From Pantanalinema rosaneae (GTDB taxonomy: Bacteria > Cyanobacteriota > Cyanobacteriia > Leptolyngbyales > Leptolyngbyaceae): a stretch of DNA of 64,000 nucleotides. A model generated the notes under the pieces. It was not told where the DNA came from and made no database searches. It worked only from the letters and a program-made list of their open reading frames with translations. Within the stretch, counting starts at the first letter, position 1, and each line of letters begins with the position of its first letter. The translations under genes and the position numbers were made by a program. Of the stretch, positions 26,381 to 35,977 are shown piece by piece. Location of the stretch: assembly GCF_050753385.1 (NCBI RefSeq), contig NZ_JBLZFZ010000010.1, positions 62,001 to 126,000 of the forward strand. The letters run 5' to 3'.

Positions 26381-26426
26381 ACCAGCCAACCTTAAAGCTA
26401 ATTTCAATTAAAACGGCTGGTTTTTA
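26381..26426 (+). terminator. Terminator after RNA methyltransferase
   Basis: ACCAGCC pairs with GGCTGGT with a 27-base loop, then TTTTTA. The distal arm lies inside the last codons of the convergent small gene, whose stop is in the loop. Confidence 0.6.
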
Positions 26427-26668
26427 TGGATCTTGGCCGCCTGGTTGGCTTGAATAAATTGCTCAATATCCGCTACGGCTTGTTCAAAGCTACCCAGATC
26501 AAATTGAGCCGGTGAACTAACAGGGGGTTCAGGACGTTTTACGGGGGTCGATCGGATCGGTGGTGCTGGCGGCTGGTCAGCAGACTGGAGCGTTTGTTGT
26601 AGCTGGTCAAGGGATTCAATAAACGCTTCGGCGGCGGCGTGACGCAAATTTCGCTGCTGCTGATTCAT
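26408..26668 (-). CDS. Small hypothetical protein
   Basis: 86 residues from ATG 26668 (MNQQQRNLRHAAAEAFIESL), with GGAG about 15 bases upstream. Two helices (AEAFIESLDQLQQTLQS and SFEQAVADIEQFIQANQAA) joined by a proline-rich linker. A longer in-frame reading from 26713 is unlikely. I do not recognise a family; composition is like its neighbours. Convergent with the methyltransferase gene, whose terminator overlaps its 3' end. Confidence 0.65.
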   Translation of the reverse strand: MNQQQRNLRHAAAEAFIESLDQLQQTLQSADQPPAPPIRSTPVKRPEPPVSSPAQFDLGSFEQAVADIEQFIQANQAAKIHKNQPF

Positions 26669-27083
26669 GGCATCTAACTCCAAATGACTCCAATAATGAA
26701 GATTCCAAAACACCCAACGGCTCGCTTGATTCGGATCATGATGGCTGGACTATGCGGGCGGTCTTTACGCTATCCCTCAAGCCATCCCGCAAGGGATGAA
26801 ACACCGTCAGGTCTAGCCGAAACACCTTCCTAGCCACGAATCTGCCTTAAATTCCCCCACTACATGAGACAGGTTTCTATGATCAAGATGCCCAATCTTA
26901 TCCAGAATTATTGCAAAAGTCCTCCGGGTAACTGGTTGGATCAACCTGGGTCGCTGTTCTCAATGTCCGTAGTTTCTAGCTTGACCTGATTTTTCCTTAG
27001 GAAAATAAGTTTCATAACTGAGAAGATTGTCTGATCAGCCACCTACGATCGACAATAGGTGGGGAACGCGCTAGGAGAATGCT
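26669..27083. other. Intergenic region upstream of lpdA
   Basis: About 415 bases. A small hairpin CATCCC-GCAA-GGGATG lies at 26792-26807 (palindromic ends). The AGGAGA ribosome binding site of lpdA is at 27073-27078. No gene supported. Confidence 0.45.
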
Positions 27084-28517
27084 GTGAGTCAATCATTTGA
27101 TTACGATTTGCTGATTATTGGAGCGGGTGTCGGTGGACATGGAGCGGCACTTCATGCGGTCAGCTGTGGATTAAAGACCGCCATTGTGGAAGCGGCTGAT
27201 ATGGGTGGCACCTGTGTCAATCGCGGCTGTATCCCTTCTAAAGCGCTACTAGCGGCATCCGGACGAGTCCGTGAACTCCGCGATGCTCATCACCTCAAAG
27301 CATTGGGCATCCAACTGAGTGACGTAACGTTTGATCGGCAAGCGATCGCGGATCACGCCAATATGATCGTCACCAAGCAACGAGACGGTTTGGTAAATAG
27401 CCTCAAACGCCTGGGGGTAGACATCATCAAGGGCTGGGGCAAAGTGGCTGGTGAGCAAAAAGTCACCGTTGCTACGCCGGACGGGGAAAGAAGCATTACC
27501 GCTAAAGACATCATCCTGGCAACAGGCTCCATTCCCTTTGTGCCGCCGGGGATTGAGGTGGATGGCAAAACCGTGTTCACCAGCGATGATGCTGTGCGGT
27601 TAGAATCCTTACCTCAATGGATCGCCATTATTGGCAGTGGCTACATTGGGTTAGAATTTGCCGATGTTTATTCTGCTCTCGGGTGCGAAATCACCTTGAT
27701 TGAAGCCCTCGATCAACTGATGCCGGGGTTTGATCCCCGGATTGCGGACTTGGCAAAACGGGTGCTGATTACCCCCCGCGATATTGAAACGAAAGTTGGA
27801 ATGCTGGCAAAACGGGTGATTCCTGGCTCCCCTGTGGCGATCGAATTGGCAGATGTCAAAACCAAGGAAGTCGTAGAAGTGCTAGAGGTTGATGCTTGCC
27901 TCGTGGCAACTGGACGCGTCCCCCTGACTAAAGATCTCGGACTGGAATCAGTGGGCATTGATCTTGATCGCCGAGGGTTTATCCCAGTAGACGACTACCT
28001 TGGGGTCAGTCAGGATGGTAAAACTGTGCCCCATCTCTGGGCGATCGGGGATGCAACTGGCAAAATGATGCTGGCTCATGCCGCTTCTGCCCAAGGGATT
28101 GCCGTAGTCGAGACGATCGCCGGACGACCCCGTACCGTGGACTACCACAGCATTCCTGCCGCCGCCTTCACCCATCCCGAAATTGGCTTTGTTGGCATGA
28201 CCGAACCCGCCGCTAAGGAGAAAGGACAGGCAGAGGGGTTTGAGGTCGCCGCCGTTCAGACCTACTTTAAGGGCAATGCCAAGGCGATCGCGGAAGGTGA
28301 AACCGATGGAATTGCCAAAGTGATCTACCGCAAAGACACGGGTGAAGTGTTAGGAGTCCATATCTTTGGCATCCATGCCTCTGACTTAATTCATGAAGCC
28401 GCCAGTGCCATTGCCCAACGGCAATCTATTCAGGATCTCGCCTTCCTGGTACATGCCCATCCGACCCTGGCAGAAATCCTGGATGAAGCCTATAAACGGG
28501 CATTATCTCCCCATTAA
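27084..28517 (+). CDS. lpdA: Dihydrolipoyl dehydrogenase
   Basis: 477 residues, FAD-containing E3 component that re-oxidises dihydrolipoyl groups with NAD+, in pyruvate dehydrogenase and the glycine cleavage system. N-terminal FAD motif LLIIGAGVGGHGAALHA, redox disulfide GGTCVNRGCIPSKALL, NAD motif IAIIGSGYIGLEFADVYSALG, and the C-terminal active-site pair in HAHPTLAEILDEAYKRAL (His and Glu). GTG start with AGGAGA six bases upstream. Slightly longer than the 465-475 typical length. Followed by trpC after 160 bases. Confidence 0.95.
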   Translation: MSQSFDYDLLIIGAGVGGHGAALHAVSCGLKTAIVEAADMGGTCVNRGCIPSKALLAASGRVRELRDAHHLKALGIQLSDVTFDRQAIADHANMIVTKQRDGLVNSLKRLGVDIIKGWGKVAGEQKVTVATPDGERSITAKDIILATGSIPFVPPGIEVDGKTVFTSDDAVRLESLPQWIAIIGSGYIGLEFADVYSALGCEITLIEALDQLMPGFDPRIADLAKRVLITPRDIETKVGMLAKRVIPGSPVAIELADVKTKEVVEVLEVDACLVATGRVPLTKDLGLESVGIDLDRRGFIPVDDYLGVSQDGKTVPHLWAIGDATGKMMLAHAASAQGIAVVETIAGRPRTVDYHSIPAAAFTHPEIGFVGMTEPAAKEKGQAEGFEVAAVQTYFKGNAKAIAEGETDGIAKVIYRKDTGEVLGVHIFGIHASDLIHEAASAIAQRQSIQDLAFLVHAHPTLAEILDEAYKRALSPH

Positions 28518-28681
28518 TTCCTCAGACTGCGTTACGCTATCAGGTAGTTTGATTTAGCAGTCATACCTGATGGGGCTATGGCTGCTCAAATTAACTTTGA
28601 TTCAGAATTTCTGATTCAGGGATTAGGCTCCTCACCACTGGTCAAGCTTCAGTTCACCGTTCACTGTCCACTGAATTACTT

Positions 28682-29602
28682 ATGCAAATTCGTCGTCGTC
28701 GTCCTAATCCTGTCGTTTCTGTGCAGGAACTGCGATACCAAGTGGCTGTCCCTGATGCGGATCCCCGTCACATCCTTGAAAAAATCGTCTGGCATAAGGA
28801 AGACGAAGTGGAGCAAATGCGGGAGCGCCAACCGCTGCTAGAACTGCAAAAACAGGTGCGGGATCTCCCCCCACCCCGCGACTTTTTAGCCGCCTTGCAA
28901 GCAGGCAGAACGCAACCGGCGGTGATTGCCGAAGTGAAAAAAGCCTCCCCCAGTAAAGGGGTGATTCGGGAGGACTTTGATCCAGTGGCGATCGCCCAGG
29001 CTTACGATCGGGGAGGAGCCTCCTGCCTATCGGTACTCACAGACACAGAATTTTTCCAGGGCAGCTTTGAAAATCTGGCTCGGATTCGTGCCGTCACCCA
29101 CCTGCCCTTACTCTGCAAAGATTTTATCCTCTACCCCTACCAGATGTATTTGGCACGGGCGCATGGAGCCGATGCCGTCCTGCTCATTGCGGCAATTCTG
29201 TCGGATAAAGACTTACAGTACTTCCTGAAAATTGCTATGGGTCTGGGTATGACTCCGTTGATTGAAGTACATACATTAGCAGAATTCGATCGCGTACTGG
29301 CATTAGAGGGCGTACAACTGGTCGGCATTAATAATCGGAATTTAGAAGACTTCTCGGTTGATCTGCAAACGACGTGTCGCTTAATAGCTGAGCGGCAAGA
29401 CCAGATTCAAACGCGAGGAATTACTGTCGTCAGCGAATCCGGGCTGTTTACAGCAGGCGATTTAGAGCAGGTCACTAGTGCCGGGGTTCAGGCGGTATTA
29501 ATTGGCGAATCATTGGTGAAACAACCGGATCCAGGACTGGCATTAGCCCAACTCTTCGATCCCCTGGTCACAACTCCCATCGGAACCGGGAATTTTCCAT
29601 AG
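28682..29602 (+). CDS. trpC: Indole-3-glycerol phosphate synthase
   Basis: 306 residues, TIM-barrel enzyme of tryptophan synthesis that converts CdRP to indole-3-glycerol phosphate. Recognisable motifs are VIAEVKKASPSKGVIREDFDPVAIAQAY with the catalytic lysine, LPLLCKDFILYPYQMYLARAHGADAVLLI, VGINNRNLEDFSVDL and VVSESGLFTAGDL. About 40 extra N-terminal residues (MQIRRRRPNPVVSVQELRYQ), which I associate with cyanobacterial TrpC. Only trp gene here; single-gene location is normal in cyanobacteria. Confidence 0.95.
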   Translation: MQIRRRRPNPVVSVQELRYQVAVPDADPRHILEKIVWHKEDEVEQMRERQPLLELQKQVRDLPPPRDFLAALQAGRTQPAVIAEVKKASPSKGVIREDFDPVAIAQAYDRGGASCLSVLTDTEFFQGSFENLARIRAVTHLPLLCKDFILYPYQMYLARAHGADAVLLIAAILSDKDLQYFLKIAMGLGMTPLIEVHTLAEFDRVLALEGVQLVGINNRNLEDFSVDLQTTCRLIAERQDQIQTRGITVVSESGLFTAGDLEQVTSAGVQAVLIGESLVKQPDPGLALAQLFDPLVTTPIGTGNFP

Positions 29603-29757
29603 AAACGGTTTGATACAGGCTAAACCCTAGGCTTTGTACCTGAGTGGGGGGCTGAATTGATATCAGTCCCCTGACCGCAAAGCTAGTTGACTGATCGCCC
29701 CAGCTAACGCTCTACTCTCACACCATACTAAGTTCGATTACAGGTAGGTTAGTTTTT

Positions 29758-30021
29758 ATGGAACCCATTCCTCTGCCCTCTCATATTCATTACGAACTAC
29801 TGCTCCAACTCCTGGAACGCCAAACCATGTCGTCCGTAGTTCGTAAGTCAGCAATTCAGGAACAAGTTCAGCAATTAATCATTACCCTGCGGAAAGCGTT
29901 GGCGCAACAAAAACAACTGGAAGAAGCATGTGAGCGGCATCATTTGGCGATCGACTATCGTTGGTCACTGAATAAGGCAGATGCCCCAAATCAAGCTGAG
30001 CATCAGAATGCGGCATCTTAA
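29758..30021 (+). CDS. DUF5340-like small protein
   Basis: 87 residues starting MEPIPLPSHIHYELLLQLLE, a sequence start I associate with the cyanobacterial DUF5340 family. Helical, no cysteines or membrane segment; residues 25-60 form a possible coiled coil (VRKSAIQEQVQQLIITLRKA). Preceded by TTAGTTTTT with no strong ribosome binding site (GGTAGG about 12 bases upstream). Function unknown. Confidence 0.75.
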   Translation: MEPIPLPSHIHYELLLQLLERQTMSSVVRKSAIQEQVQQLIITLRKALAQQKQLEEACERHHLAIDYRWSLNKADAPNQAEHQNAAS

Positions 30022-30229
30022 AGATTTCTTGAGTTTGTGCCCAGAATGCTGTTCTCCACGTATAGTCGGAACTTGCAATTTCGTGCAGTTTCTCGTACTG
30101 TGGTTATCCAAAATTCCAAGTTTCGCTTGGAGCGTTGACTGCCTCAGATAACGTACTTACGGGTACGATCAGTGAAATCGCGATCGTGCCGATTGCCGTA
30201 GGTAGCTGATCACCCTTGGGAGGTTCCTG

Positions 30230-31645
30230 GTGTCTGAACCGGATGTCGTGGCAAATTCCTGTTCTGTCGGGGAAGCGGTCAGTTTTGACCAACTCAGCTT
30301 GTTTGACAAAGCGACGCACTTTACTGGCCTCTCAAAACTCAAGCAGCGGTTGAATGTGCAATCTCTTACCAGTGGACGCGAAGTCAACCAGGCGATGCCA
30401 GCCATCATCCATCGCTTAGAGCAGGAATCCGCCGCCGAACTGCAACAGCACCAGCAGGCGTGGGATCAGCAGCAGCAACAGTTGTTAGCAGAACTTACCC
30501 AGGCCCAATCCTTAGCCCATGAACAGGTCGAACGAATTCGCCATTTGGAGCAAGCCCTGGATCAGTCCCTGGAGTCGCTGCATGAACTGCGCCTGCAAAT
30601 GGTCGATCAACGGCTGCTGGAAAACCAATTAGCTTCTACCGAAGAAATCGCCAACATTCAACAACAGGCGATCGCGCACTTAAAGCGCCAACTGGCTCAA
30701 CAACAACAGATTCTAGAAAGCCAGCAAAATCAAACGCAACAACGGGATCAATCGCTGCATGATCTGCTCACCAGTGTTGAAGCTCAGGCGCAGGCACAAC
30801 AAAATAAGCTAGAGGATTTACGCAGTCGCATTGCCAGCGATCGGGCGGAGGTTCAGGCACATCAGACCCATCTCGAACATCAACTGACCGAATTACAAAC
30901 CACGTTTGATGCCCAACAAGCCCGATTGATGCAACTAGAGGCGGAAGTGATTGCCGCCCGGACTCAATCGAGTAGCCTGGAAATTCAGTTAAACCAGTCC
31001 GAGGAACAGGTTCGCAATCTCACCCAGCAATTACTCGCCCGCAATACGGCGGTGCATCAACTGGAAACCGAGCTACACCGCGCCCATGCCGCCCTCCAAG
31101 AGCAACAGGCGTTAATTGATCATCTACATCAAGCCCAAACCACGAAACGAACCAACCGGGAACCCTCCACCGATCGCGAATTAGCCGCAGCGCACCTGCA
31201 AGTTGAAGAGCTAGAAATTCAGATCTCCCGCCAAACCACCGCTCAGGCGATGTTGCAACATGCTTGTCAGGAATTGGAACTAGAGCGCGATCGACACCAG
31301 GTTCGGGTCGCTGAATTGGAGCAGCAAACGGCTGACATGCAAGAGCAAATTCTCAAGCAAGTCCAGCAGGCTAGCGAATATGAAGCCGCCATTCAACATT
31401 GGAAAGATCGGTATTTTAACCATCAAGCGCAAGTACAAAAATTCAAAGAGCTCGTTGAACAAGCCCTGCCAACGGCTTCTGGCGAACTATCAGAGCTACT
31501 CACCGCCCTCCAAGCAATCACCCCAGAACCGCCTGAATCAGATTTCCGACATCTCCCTTCAACGTCTCCCCAGTTGAATCGCGGCATTAAAATCGACTTA
31601 CCTGATTTTCTCGTTCGCCGGAATCGCCATCGAGTCGGTTCATAG
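30230..31645 (+). CDS. Large glutamine-rich coiled-coil protein
   Basis: 471 residues starting at GTG 30230 with GGGAGG seven bases upstream. After a 55-residue N-terminal part it is a continuous heptad-patterned coil from about residue 65 to 400, very rich in Gln (HQQAWDQQQQQLLAELTQAQ), then a hydrophilic tail ending DFLVRRNRHRVGS. No ATPase heads, so not an SMC protein, and no membrane segment. Likely structural or scaffold, perhaps cell-division or envelope related by general analogy only. Starts about 210 bases after the DUF5340 gene. Confidence 0.75.
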   Translation: MSEPDVVANSCSVGEAVSFDQLSLFDKATHFTGLSKLKQRLNVQSLTSGREVNQAMPAIIHRLEQESAAELQQHQQAWDQQQQQLLAELTQAQSLAHEQVERIRHLEQALDQSLESLHELRLQMVDQRLLENQLASTEEIANIQQQAIAHLKRQLAQQQQILESQQNQTQQRDQSLHDLLTSVEAQAQAQQNKLEDLRSRIASDRAEVQAHQTHLEHQLTELQTTFDAQQARLMQLEAEVIAARTQSSSLEIQLNQSEEQVRNLTQQLLARNTAVHQLETELHRAHAALQEQQALIDHLHQAQTTKRTNREPSTDRELAAAHLQVEELEIQISRQTTAQAMLQHACQELELERDRHQVRVAELEQQTADMQEQILKQVQQASEYEAAIQHWKDRYFNHQAQVQKFKELVEQALPTASGELSELLTALQAITPEPPESDFRHLPSTSPQLNRGIKIDLPDFLVRRNRHRVGS

Positions 31646-32099
31646 ACTGACAAAGTCGAAGCTGGCTACAAACAGTTTTTTATATTTCTTTACAAATAAC
31701 GGTTTTACCTGGCTTGCAACCATCATCGTAGAAATTTTTCTTCATTTAAAGACATACTCTGTGACAGCGGCTTTTTCTCAGGGTACTCTATGGCTGGAAG
31801 ATCTAGTCTCTAGATCCGATGCACTTCCCTCCTAACTGAATCCAGATGATTGGCGGTTCGCTTAAGGTTTCCCGTTAGGTCGCCAATCGTCCTAAGGCGG
31901 ACGCATCTGCATCATCCAAGTAAAAACCCGGAACTGTTCAAATTTTGGTAATGCTAGTCACATTAAATTTTTACAAAATCTCAGAAGTTTGTAAAACTTC
32001 GACAAACTTGCCGGAATACCTTGGCACAGACTCAGTAGAAGCCCATACATTCGGTGGATGCTTGACTGTTAAAGAAAAACATCAAACCATATTTTGGGG
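31646..32099 (+). other. Intergenic region upstream of the epimerase gene
   Basis: About 450 bases, no gene. It includes two stem-loops: GATTGGCG/CGCCAATC around 31850-31890 and AAGTTTGT/ACAAACTT at 31985-32009. These could be part of a structured 5' leader of the following gene, but they match no riboswitch class I know. Confidence 0.45.
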
Positions 32100-33680
32100 A
32101 TGACTCAAACCATGCAAACTGCACCCCTGACGATCAGCGACATCATTGAACGCATGCAGCAGGTTGTTCCACCCGGTTCACCTCCTCCCGAGGATCCTGA
32201 CGTTTTAGCACAGTTACGGCAATTAACCCAAGATTTAATCCGCGCCTATCAAGTTACCGGGCGGTTACAGGGTGATCCATTCTATGAAGCATGGACACGT
32301 CCGCTACACCTTTACGAAGCCGAGGTGCGGCGCGAGTTGCAGGATAAAGTGGTATTGGTGACGGGTGGTGAGGGCTGCGTTGGGACTTATTTAATTCATA
32401 AACTATTGGAGCTAGGTCCGAAGCGAATTGTTTCTATTGATAAGGCTCGCTGTTCAGGCGATAAGGCACTCCAGCCGATCGCGGGGCAAGCTGCAAATGT
32501 TGCGCTCTATGCCGCTGACATCCGGGATTATTCTACTAGCAAGCAGATTTTTGAGATAGAGAAACCAGAAATTGTTTTCCATGTTGCCGCTCAACGCCAT
32601 CCCGGTTTAGCCGAAAAACAAATTCGGGAAACGATCACCAGCAACATTTTTGGCACAGTGAATATCATCCGCCTGTGTGAGGAGTTTGGCGTACACCAAT
32701 GTATTTTCTCCTCGACTGGGAAAGCCTCGCGTTACTTCACAGCCGAAGTTTATGCTGCCTCTAAAAAAGTAGCAGAGTGGCTGTTTGCCCAGGCAACTCA
32801 AGTGGGGCAAGTGCGCTACGGCATGGTGCGGTTCACCCACATGCTGGAAAACAGTGCCATGTGCGAGCAAATTAGTGGCAGGGTCGAACAGGGATTACCA
32901 GTGAATATCCATGCGCCCGATCGCTATGTCGCCGGACAAAACGTGGGCGAAGCGGTGCATCTGCTACTTAACGGCTTGGTGCTGTCTGAGCCCGATCGCC
33001 TGAAGTTCTTGCTGGTGCGTAACTTGGGGTGGCCGACGGAAAGCCTGGAAGTGGCACTCTACAAGATTATTGAGTCTGGAAAAGAGTTGCCCATTTACTT
33101 CCAGGGAGTGCAACCCGGTTATGAAGAATCCTTTTTCCTGGGACAGGTTGATTGGGATGATCAAATTGACATTAATACCCTGATCAATGCCCTGGAAACA
33201 GCATATAACTCATCGATCAGTTCTTCCGGTGACATGATTGTTGCCGATTTGGTGCCATTCTCTACGGCCACCCTGGATCAGCAGTTACAAACGTTGCAAG
33301 CCCTGTGTGATGACCTGACTGTGCCGGAACCCAACCTCAAGCAAGGGTTAGCAGAGGTAATTCGGCACGTTGCCAAAACGAACTTCCTGGAAGCTTCTCC
33401 GAAAAAAGCTCTGCAAATTCTGCGCTGGGGCGTGAATCCCAAACGTTTTCAACAAGGAGATCTGAAGCTAGAAGCTTATCAGGATATCGTTGAGATTTTG
33501 GTGCAAAGTCTGTGCGATCGCTTGAACCAAGATGTCCTGAAGGACTGCAATGTTGCGGTGCAAGAGTGCGAGGAACTACTCGATGTCCTGGCAACCTTAC
33601 CGTCAATTCAGGCTGAAGTCGCTCAAATGCGCTCTCGGTTATCCGAGGATGCCAGCGATCGCGTTGCGGCTACGTTGTAA
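32100..33680 (+). CDS. NAD-dependent epimerase/dehydratase with extended C-terminus
   Basis: 526 residues. A 75-residue helical N-terminal part precedes a Rossmann domain with KVVLVTGGEGCVGTYLIHKL (TGxxGxxG-type), an aspartate in VSIDKAR, and the YxxxK pair in AEVYAASKKVAEW, as in extended SDR sugar epimerases/dehydratases of the polysaccharide-biosynthesis (CapD-like) kind. The last 150 residues are helical and not part of the usual fold. Start taken at ATG 32100; ATG 32112 or TTG 32094 also possible. Followed 90 bases later by rfbF, so it is probably involved in making a nucleotide-activated deoxysugar for surface polysaccharide. Exact reaction unknown. Confidence 0.82.
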   Translation: MTQTMQTAPLTISDIIERMQQVVPPGSPPPEDPDVLAQLRQLTQDLIRAYQVTGRLQGDPFYEAWTRPLHLYEAEVRRELQDKVVLVTGGEGCVGTYLIHKLLELGPKRIVSIDKARCSGDKALQPIAGQAANVALYAADIRDYSTSKQIFEIEKPEIVFHVAAQRHPGLAEKQIRETITSNIFGTVNIIRLCEEFGVHQCIFSSTGKASRYFTAEVYAASKKVAEWLFAQATQVGQVRYGMVRFTHMLENSAMCEQISGRVEQGLPVNIHAPDRYVAGQNVGEAVHLLLNGLVLSEPDRLKFLLVRNLGWPTESLEVALYKIIESGKELPIYFQGVQPGYEESFFLGQVDWDDQIDINTLINALETAYNSSISSSGDMIVADLVPFSTATLDQQLQTLQALCDDLTVPEPNLKQGLAEVIRHVAKTNFLEASPKKALQILRWGVNPKRFQQGDLKLEAYQDIVEILVQSLCDRLNQDVLKDCNVAVQECEELLDVLATLPSIQAEVAQMRSRLSEDASDRVAATL

Positions 33681-33770
33681 TCCCCTTGTTCGAGGCTTAA
33701 AGGGAAGAACTCTAGCGTATATCCAGTCGATCGTTCTTCCCCCTTCACTTAACTAACGCTTGAGGCGCAC

Positions 33771-34580
33771 ATGAACAACTCTATTCCTGTAGTTATTCTT
33801 TGTGGTGGAAAAGGCACCCGGCTACGAGAAGAAACCGAATTTCGTCCGAAGCCAATCATTCAAGTGGGCGATCGTCCGATTATCTGGCACATCATGAAAA
33901 CGTACTCCTATTACGGGTACAAGAATTTCATGCTATGTCTGGGCTATAAGGGCGAAGTGATTCGGGAGTATTTTTACAACTACGACTGGAACCATAACGA
34001 TATTGTGCTTGATTTAGGTAACAAGGAAGTCAGGAAAATCGGCAATGGCAACGACGAAGCCGACTGGAAAATTTGGATGATTGATACCGGACAGGAAACC
34101 ATGACCGGCGGGCGGCTCAAACGGATGGCTCCCTACCTGCGACAAATGGATAGTGATTTGTTCATGGCAACCTATGGGGATGGCGTATGCAACGTCAATA
34201 TCGAAGAACTGGTTAAGTTCCATCACAGCCACGGGAAGCTGGCGACTGTGACGGCCGTTCGTCCGCCCTCACGATTCGGTGAATTAGTGATCGAGGATGC
34301 TGCCGTCAATGTGTTTAAGGAAAAGCCCCAAACCAGTGAAGGGTGGATTAACGGGGGGTATTTTGTCCTTCATCGTAAAGTGCTAGACCTGATTGAAGGA
34401 GATGAGACCGTGTTTGAAGCCGCCCCTCTAAAAACCCTGGCAGCGTTAGGCGAACTGGTCGTTTATCAGCACAATGGCTTTTGGCAATGTATGGATACTT
34501 ACCGGGAGCTAGAACACTTGAATAAACTATGTGCCAATGGTAAAGCGGCATGGCAGATTTGGAACCGCCTCGACAGCTAA
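33771..34580 (+). CDS. rfbF: Glucose-1-phosphate cytidylyltransferase
   Basis: 269 residues, makes CDP-glucose from CTP and glucose-1-phosphate, the entry to CDP-deoxysugars. Nucleotidyltransferase signature ILCGGKGTRLREETEFRPKP, then WHIMKTYSYYGYKNFMLCLGYKG, TYGDGVCNVNIEELVKFH, RFGELVI and GWINGGYFVLHRKVLD are typical of RfbF. Length standard. ATG 33771 with GAGGCGC just upstream. The preceding epimerase gene may use its product. No further CDP-sugar gene (rfbG/rfbH) lies in this window. Confidence 0.94.
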   Translation: MNNSIPVVILCGGKGTRLREETEFRPKPIIQVGDRPIIWHIMKTYSYYGYKNFMLCLGYKGEVIREYFYNYDWNHNDIVLDLGNKEVRKIGNGNDEADWKIWMIDTGQETMTGGRLKRMAPYLRQMDSDLFMATYGDGVCNVNIEELVKFHHSHGKLATVTAVRPPSRFGELVIEDAAVNVFKEKPQTSEGWINGGYFVLHRKVLDLIEGDETVFEAAPLKTLAALGELVVYQHNGFWQCMDTYRELEHLNKLCANGKAAWQIWNRLDS

Positions 34581-34787
34581 TCTCTCACCTAACGTAATAA
34601 TTTCTTAACCGCAAGCTATCAGTATACGTTAGTACACCGTGTTCCCAGGGCATTCTAAACTCGACCCCTTGTAAGGAAATAAGTTCTGACTAAGAGATAT
34701 CAATTTCCTTAGGACAGAGAGCAATTCTAAGCAGCGGTCGTAGAGTAATGACAAGTGTCACACGATGGAATGTCTTGGGAGTAACCA

Positions 34788-35483
34788 ATGAACTCAGATT
34801 CAAGCTCAACTGAATTTCACAGGCAACTGGCTGGTGAGCTTACACTGGCAGCCACTCCCCCAACGACTGATCAAGATGCCCCCATCGACTTTCCCTTAGC
34901 TTCTAACAGTGGCGATAGTGACAGCGAAGATGTCGCCTTTACTAAAGCACCCACTTTACTAATTGACCTGCCCCCAGAAAAATCAGAGGGTGCCAGTTAT
35001 GTTGCCACAGCCGAGGCATCCACCCTGAGATACGTTCAGGGCATGGTGCAAGGACAACGGGTTTACCTGGTAACAAATTTATTAGGGGAATCCCAAACTC
35101 TGGTTCAGCCCCAGATGGTTTGGACATTGGGACGGAATCGGGATGCCGCCTTACCATTACGCGATCGTGCCATGTCCCGTCGCCATGCGGTGATTCTATA
35201 CGTGCCAAATGTCGGCTTTCATCTGATTGATCTGAATAGCATGAACGGCTCGTTTATTAACGGTACACGGATTCAACAACGCCAGCTCCTAAAAGATGGT
35301 GACTTAGTGCGAGTCGGTAGCATTGATTTCACGTTTTTTACCAGCCGTGGTGTGCGATCGATCGAACCCATTCATCCCGAAGTTCTGGCTCGGTTTACAG
35401 CCTCAGAATCCCGCATGGAAGGGTTCATTGATTACTCAGCTTTAGAAGAGCCGGAAATCCTGTTTAAAACCACAAAGCGGTAG
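34788..35483 (+). CDS. FHA domain protein
   Basis: 231 residues. The first 85 are disordered and acidic (Ser/Thr/Pro/Asp-rich). From about residue 95 there is a forkhead-associated domain: WTLGRNRDAALPLRDRAMSRRHAVI and FHLIDLNSMNGSFINGTRI carry the G-R, S-R-R-H and N-G phosphothreonine-binding residues. Such domains bind phosphorylated partners of Ser/Thr kinases. GGGAG at 34777-34781 supports ATG 34788. No kinase gene lies beside it. Confidence 0.88.
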   Translation: MNSDSSSTEFHRQLAGELTLAATPPTTDQDAPIDFPLASNSGDSDSEDVAFTKAPTLLIDLPPEKSEGASYVATAEASTLRYVQGMVQGQRVYLVTNLLGESQTLVQPQMVWTLGRNRDAALPLRDRAMSRRHAVILYVPNVGFHLIDLNSMNGSFINGTRIQQRQLLKDGDLVRVGSIDFTFFTSRGVRSIEPIHPEVLARFTASESRMEGFIDYSALEEPEILFKTTKR

Positions 35484-35977
35484 TCAATTCTACTCAATAA
35501 GTTGAATTATCACCTGCTGGTTCAGCCGGACAAGCCCCGGTGCGAGGTGATTTACCCATTCATACAAATTTTGCAACAGCACTGGTCAAGCTCATTAATT
35601 AGCTACTCAGAGAAATTAATTGGTTATGACATTCAGTAGTAATTTAGGCTGATCGATTAGCCAGGAAATTGTCATAGGCAAACAGGGTGATTAAGTGAGG
35701 TTAAACTCAGATCCAGGCAAAGGGACAACCTTTCTGCTTACTTTGCCGATCCAGCATTCAACGGAATAAAAGGTGGTAGCTTCAAAACTATTAGACGTTG
35801 AAACAGCAGGGAGGCGATCGATGAGTTAGAACTATTTTCAAACTATCGCTGAATTTCAGGCTATGGTTAGCACCTTTCTAACCCTCTTTCATCGCGATCG
35901 TATTCATTAGCGGTCAGATCTGTTGACGAAGATACAGAGTAGGATAGTCATTTAAATCGCATCTTAGGCACACTGAT
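35484..35977 (+). other. Intergenic region upstream of corA
   Basis: Nearly 500 bases with no supported gene on either strand. It should hold the corA promoter. I see no riboswitch; the known magnesium-sensing M-box hallmarks were not recognised. Confidence 0.4.

Noticed and set aside
31985..32009. Possible riboswitch before the epimerase gene
   Set aside because: Only two simple stem-loops; no conserved core of a known riboswitch could be recognised.
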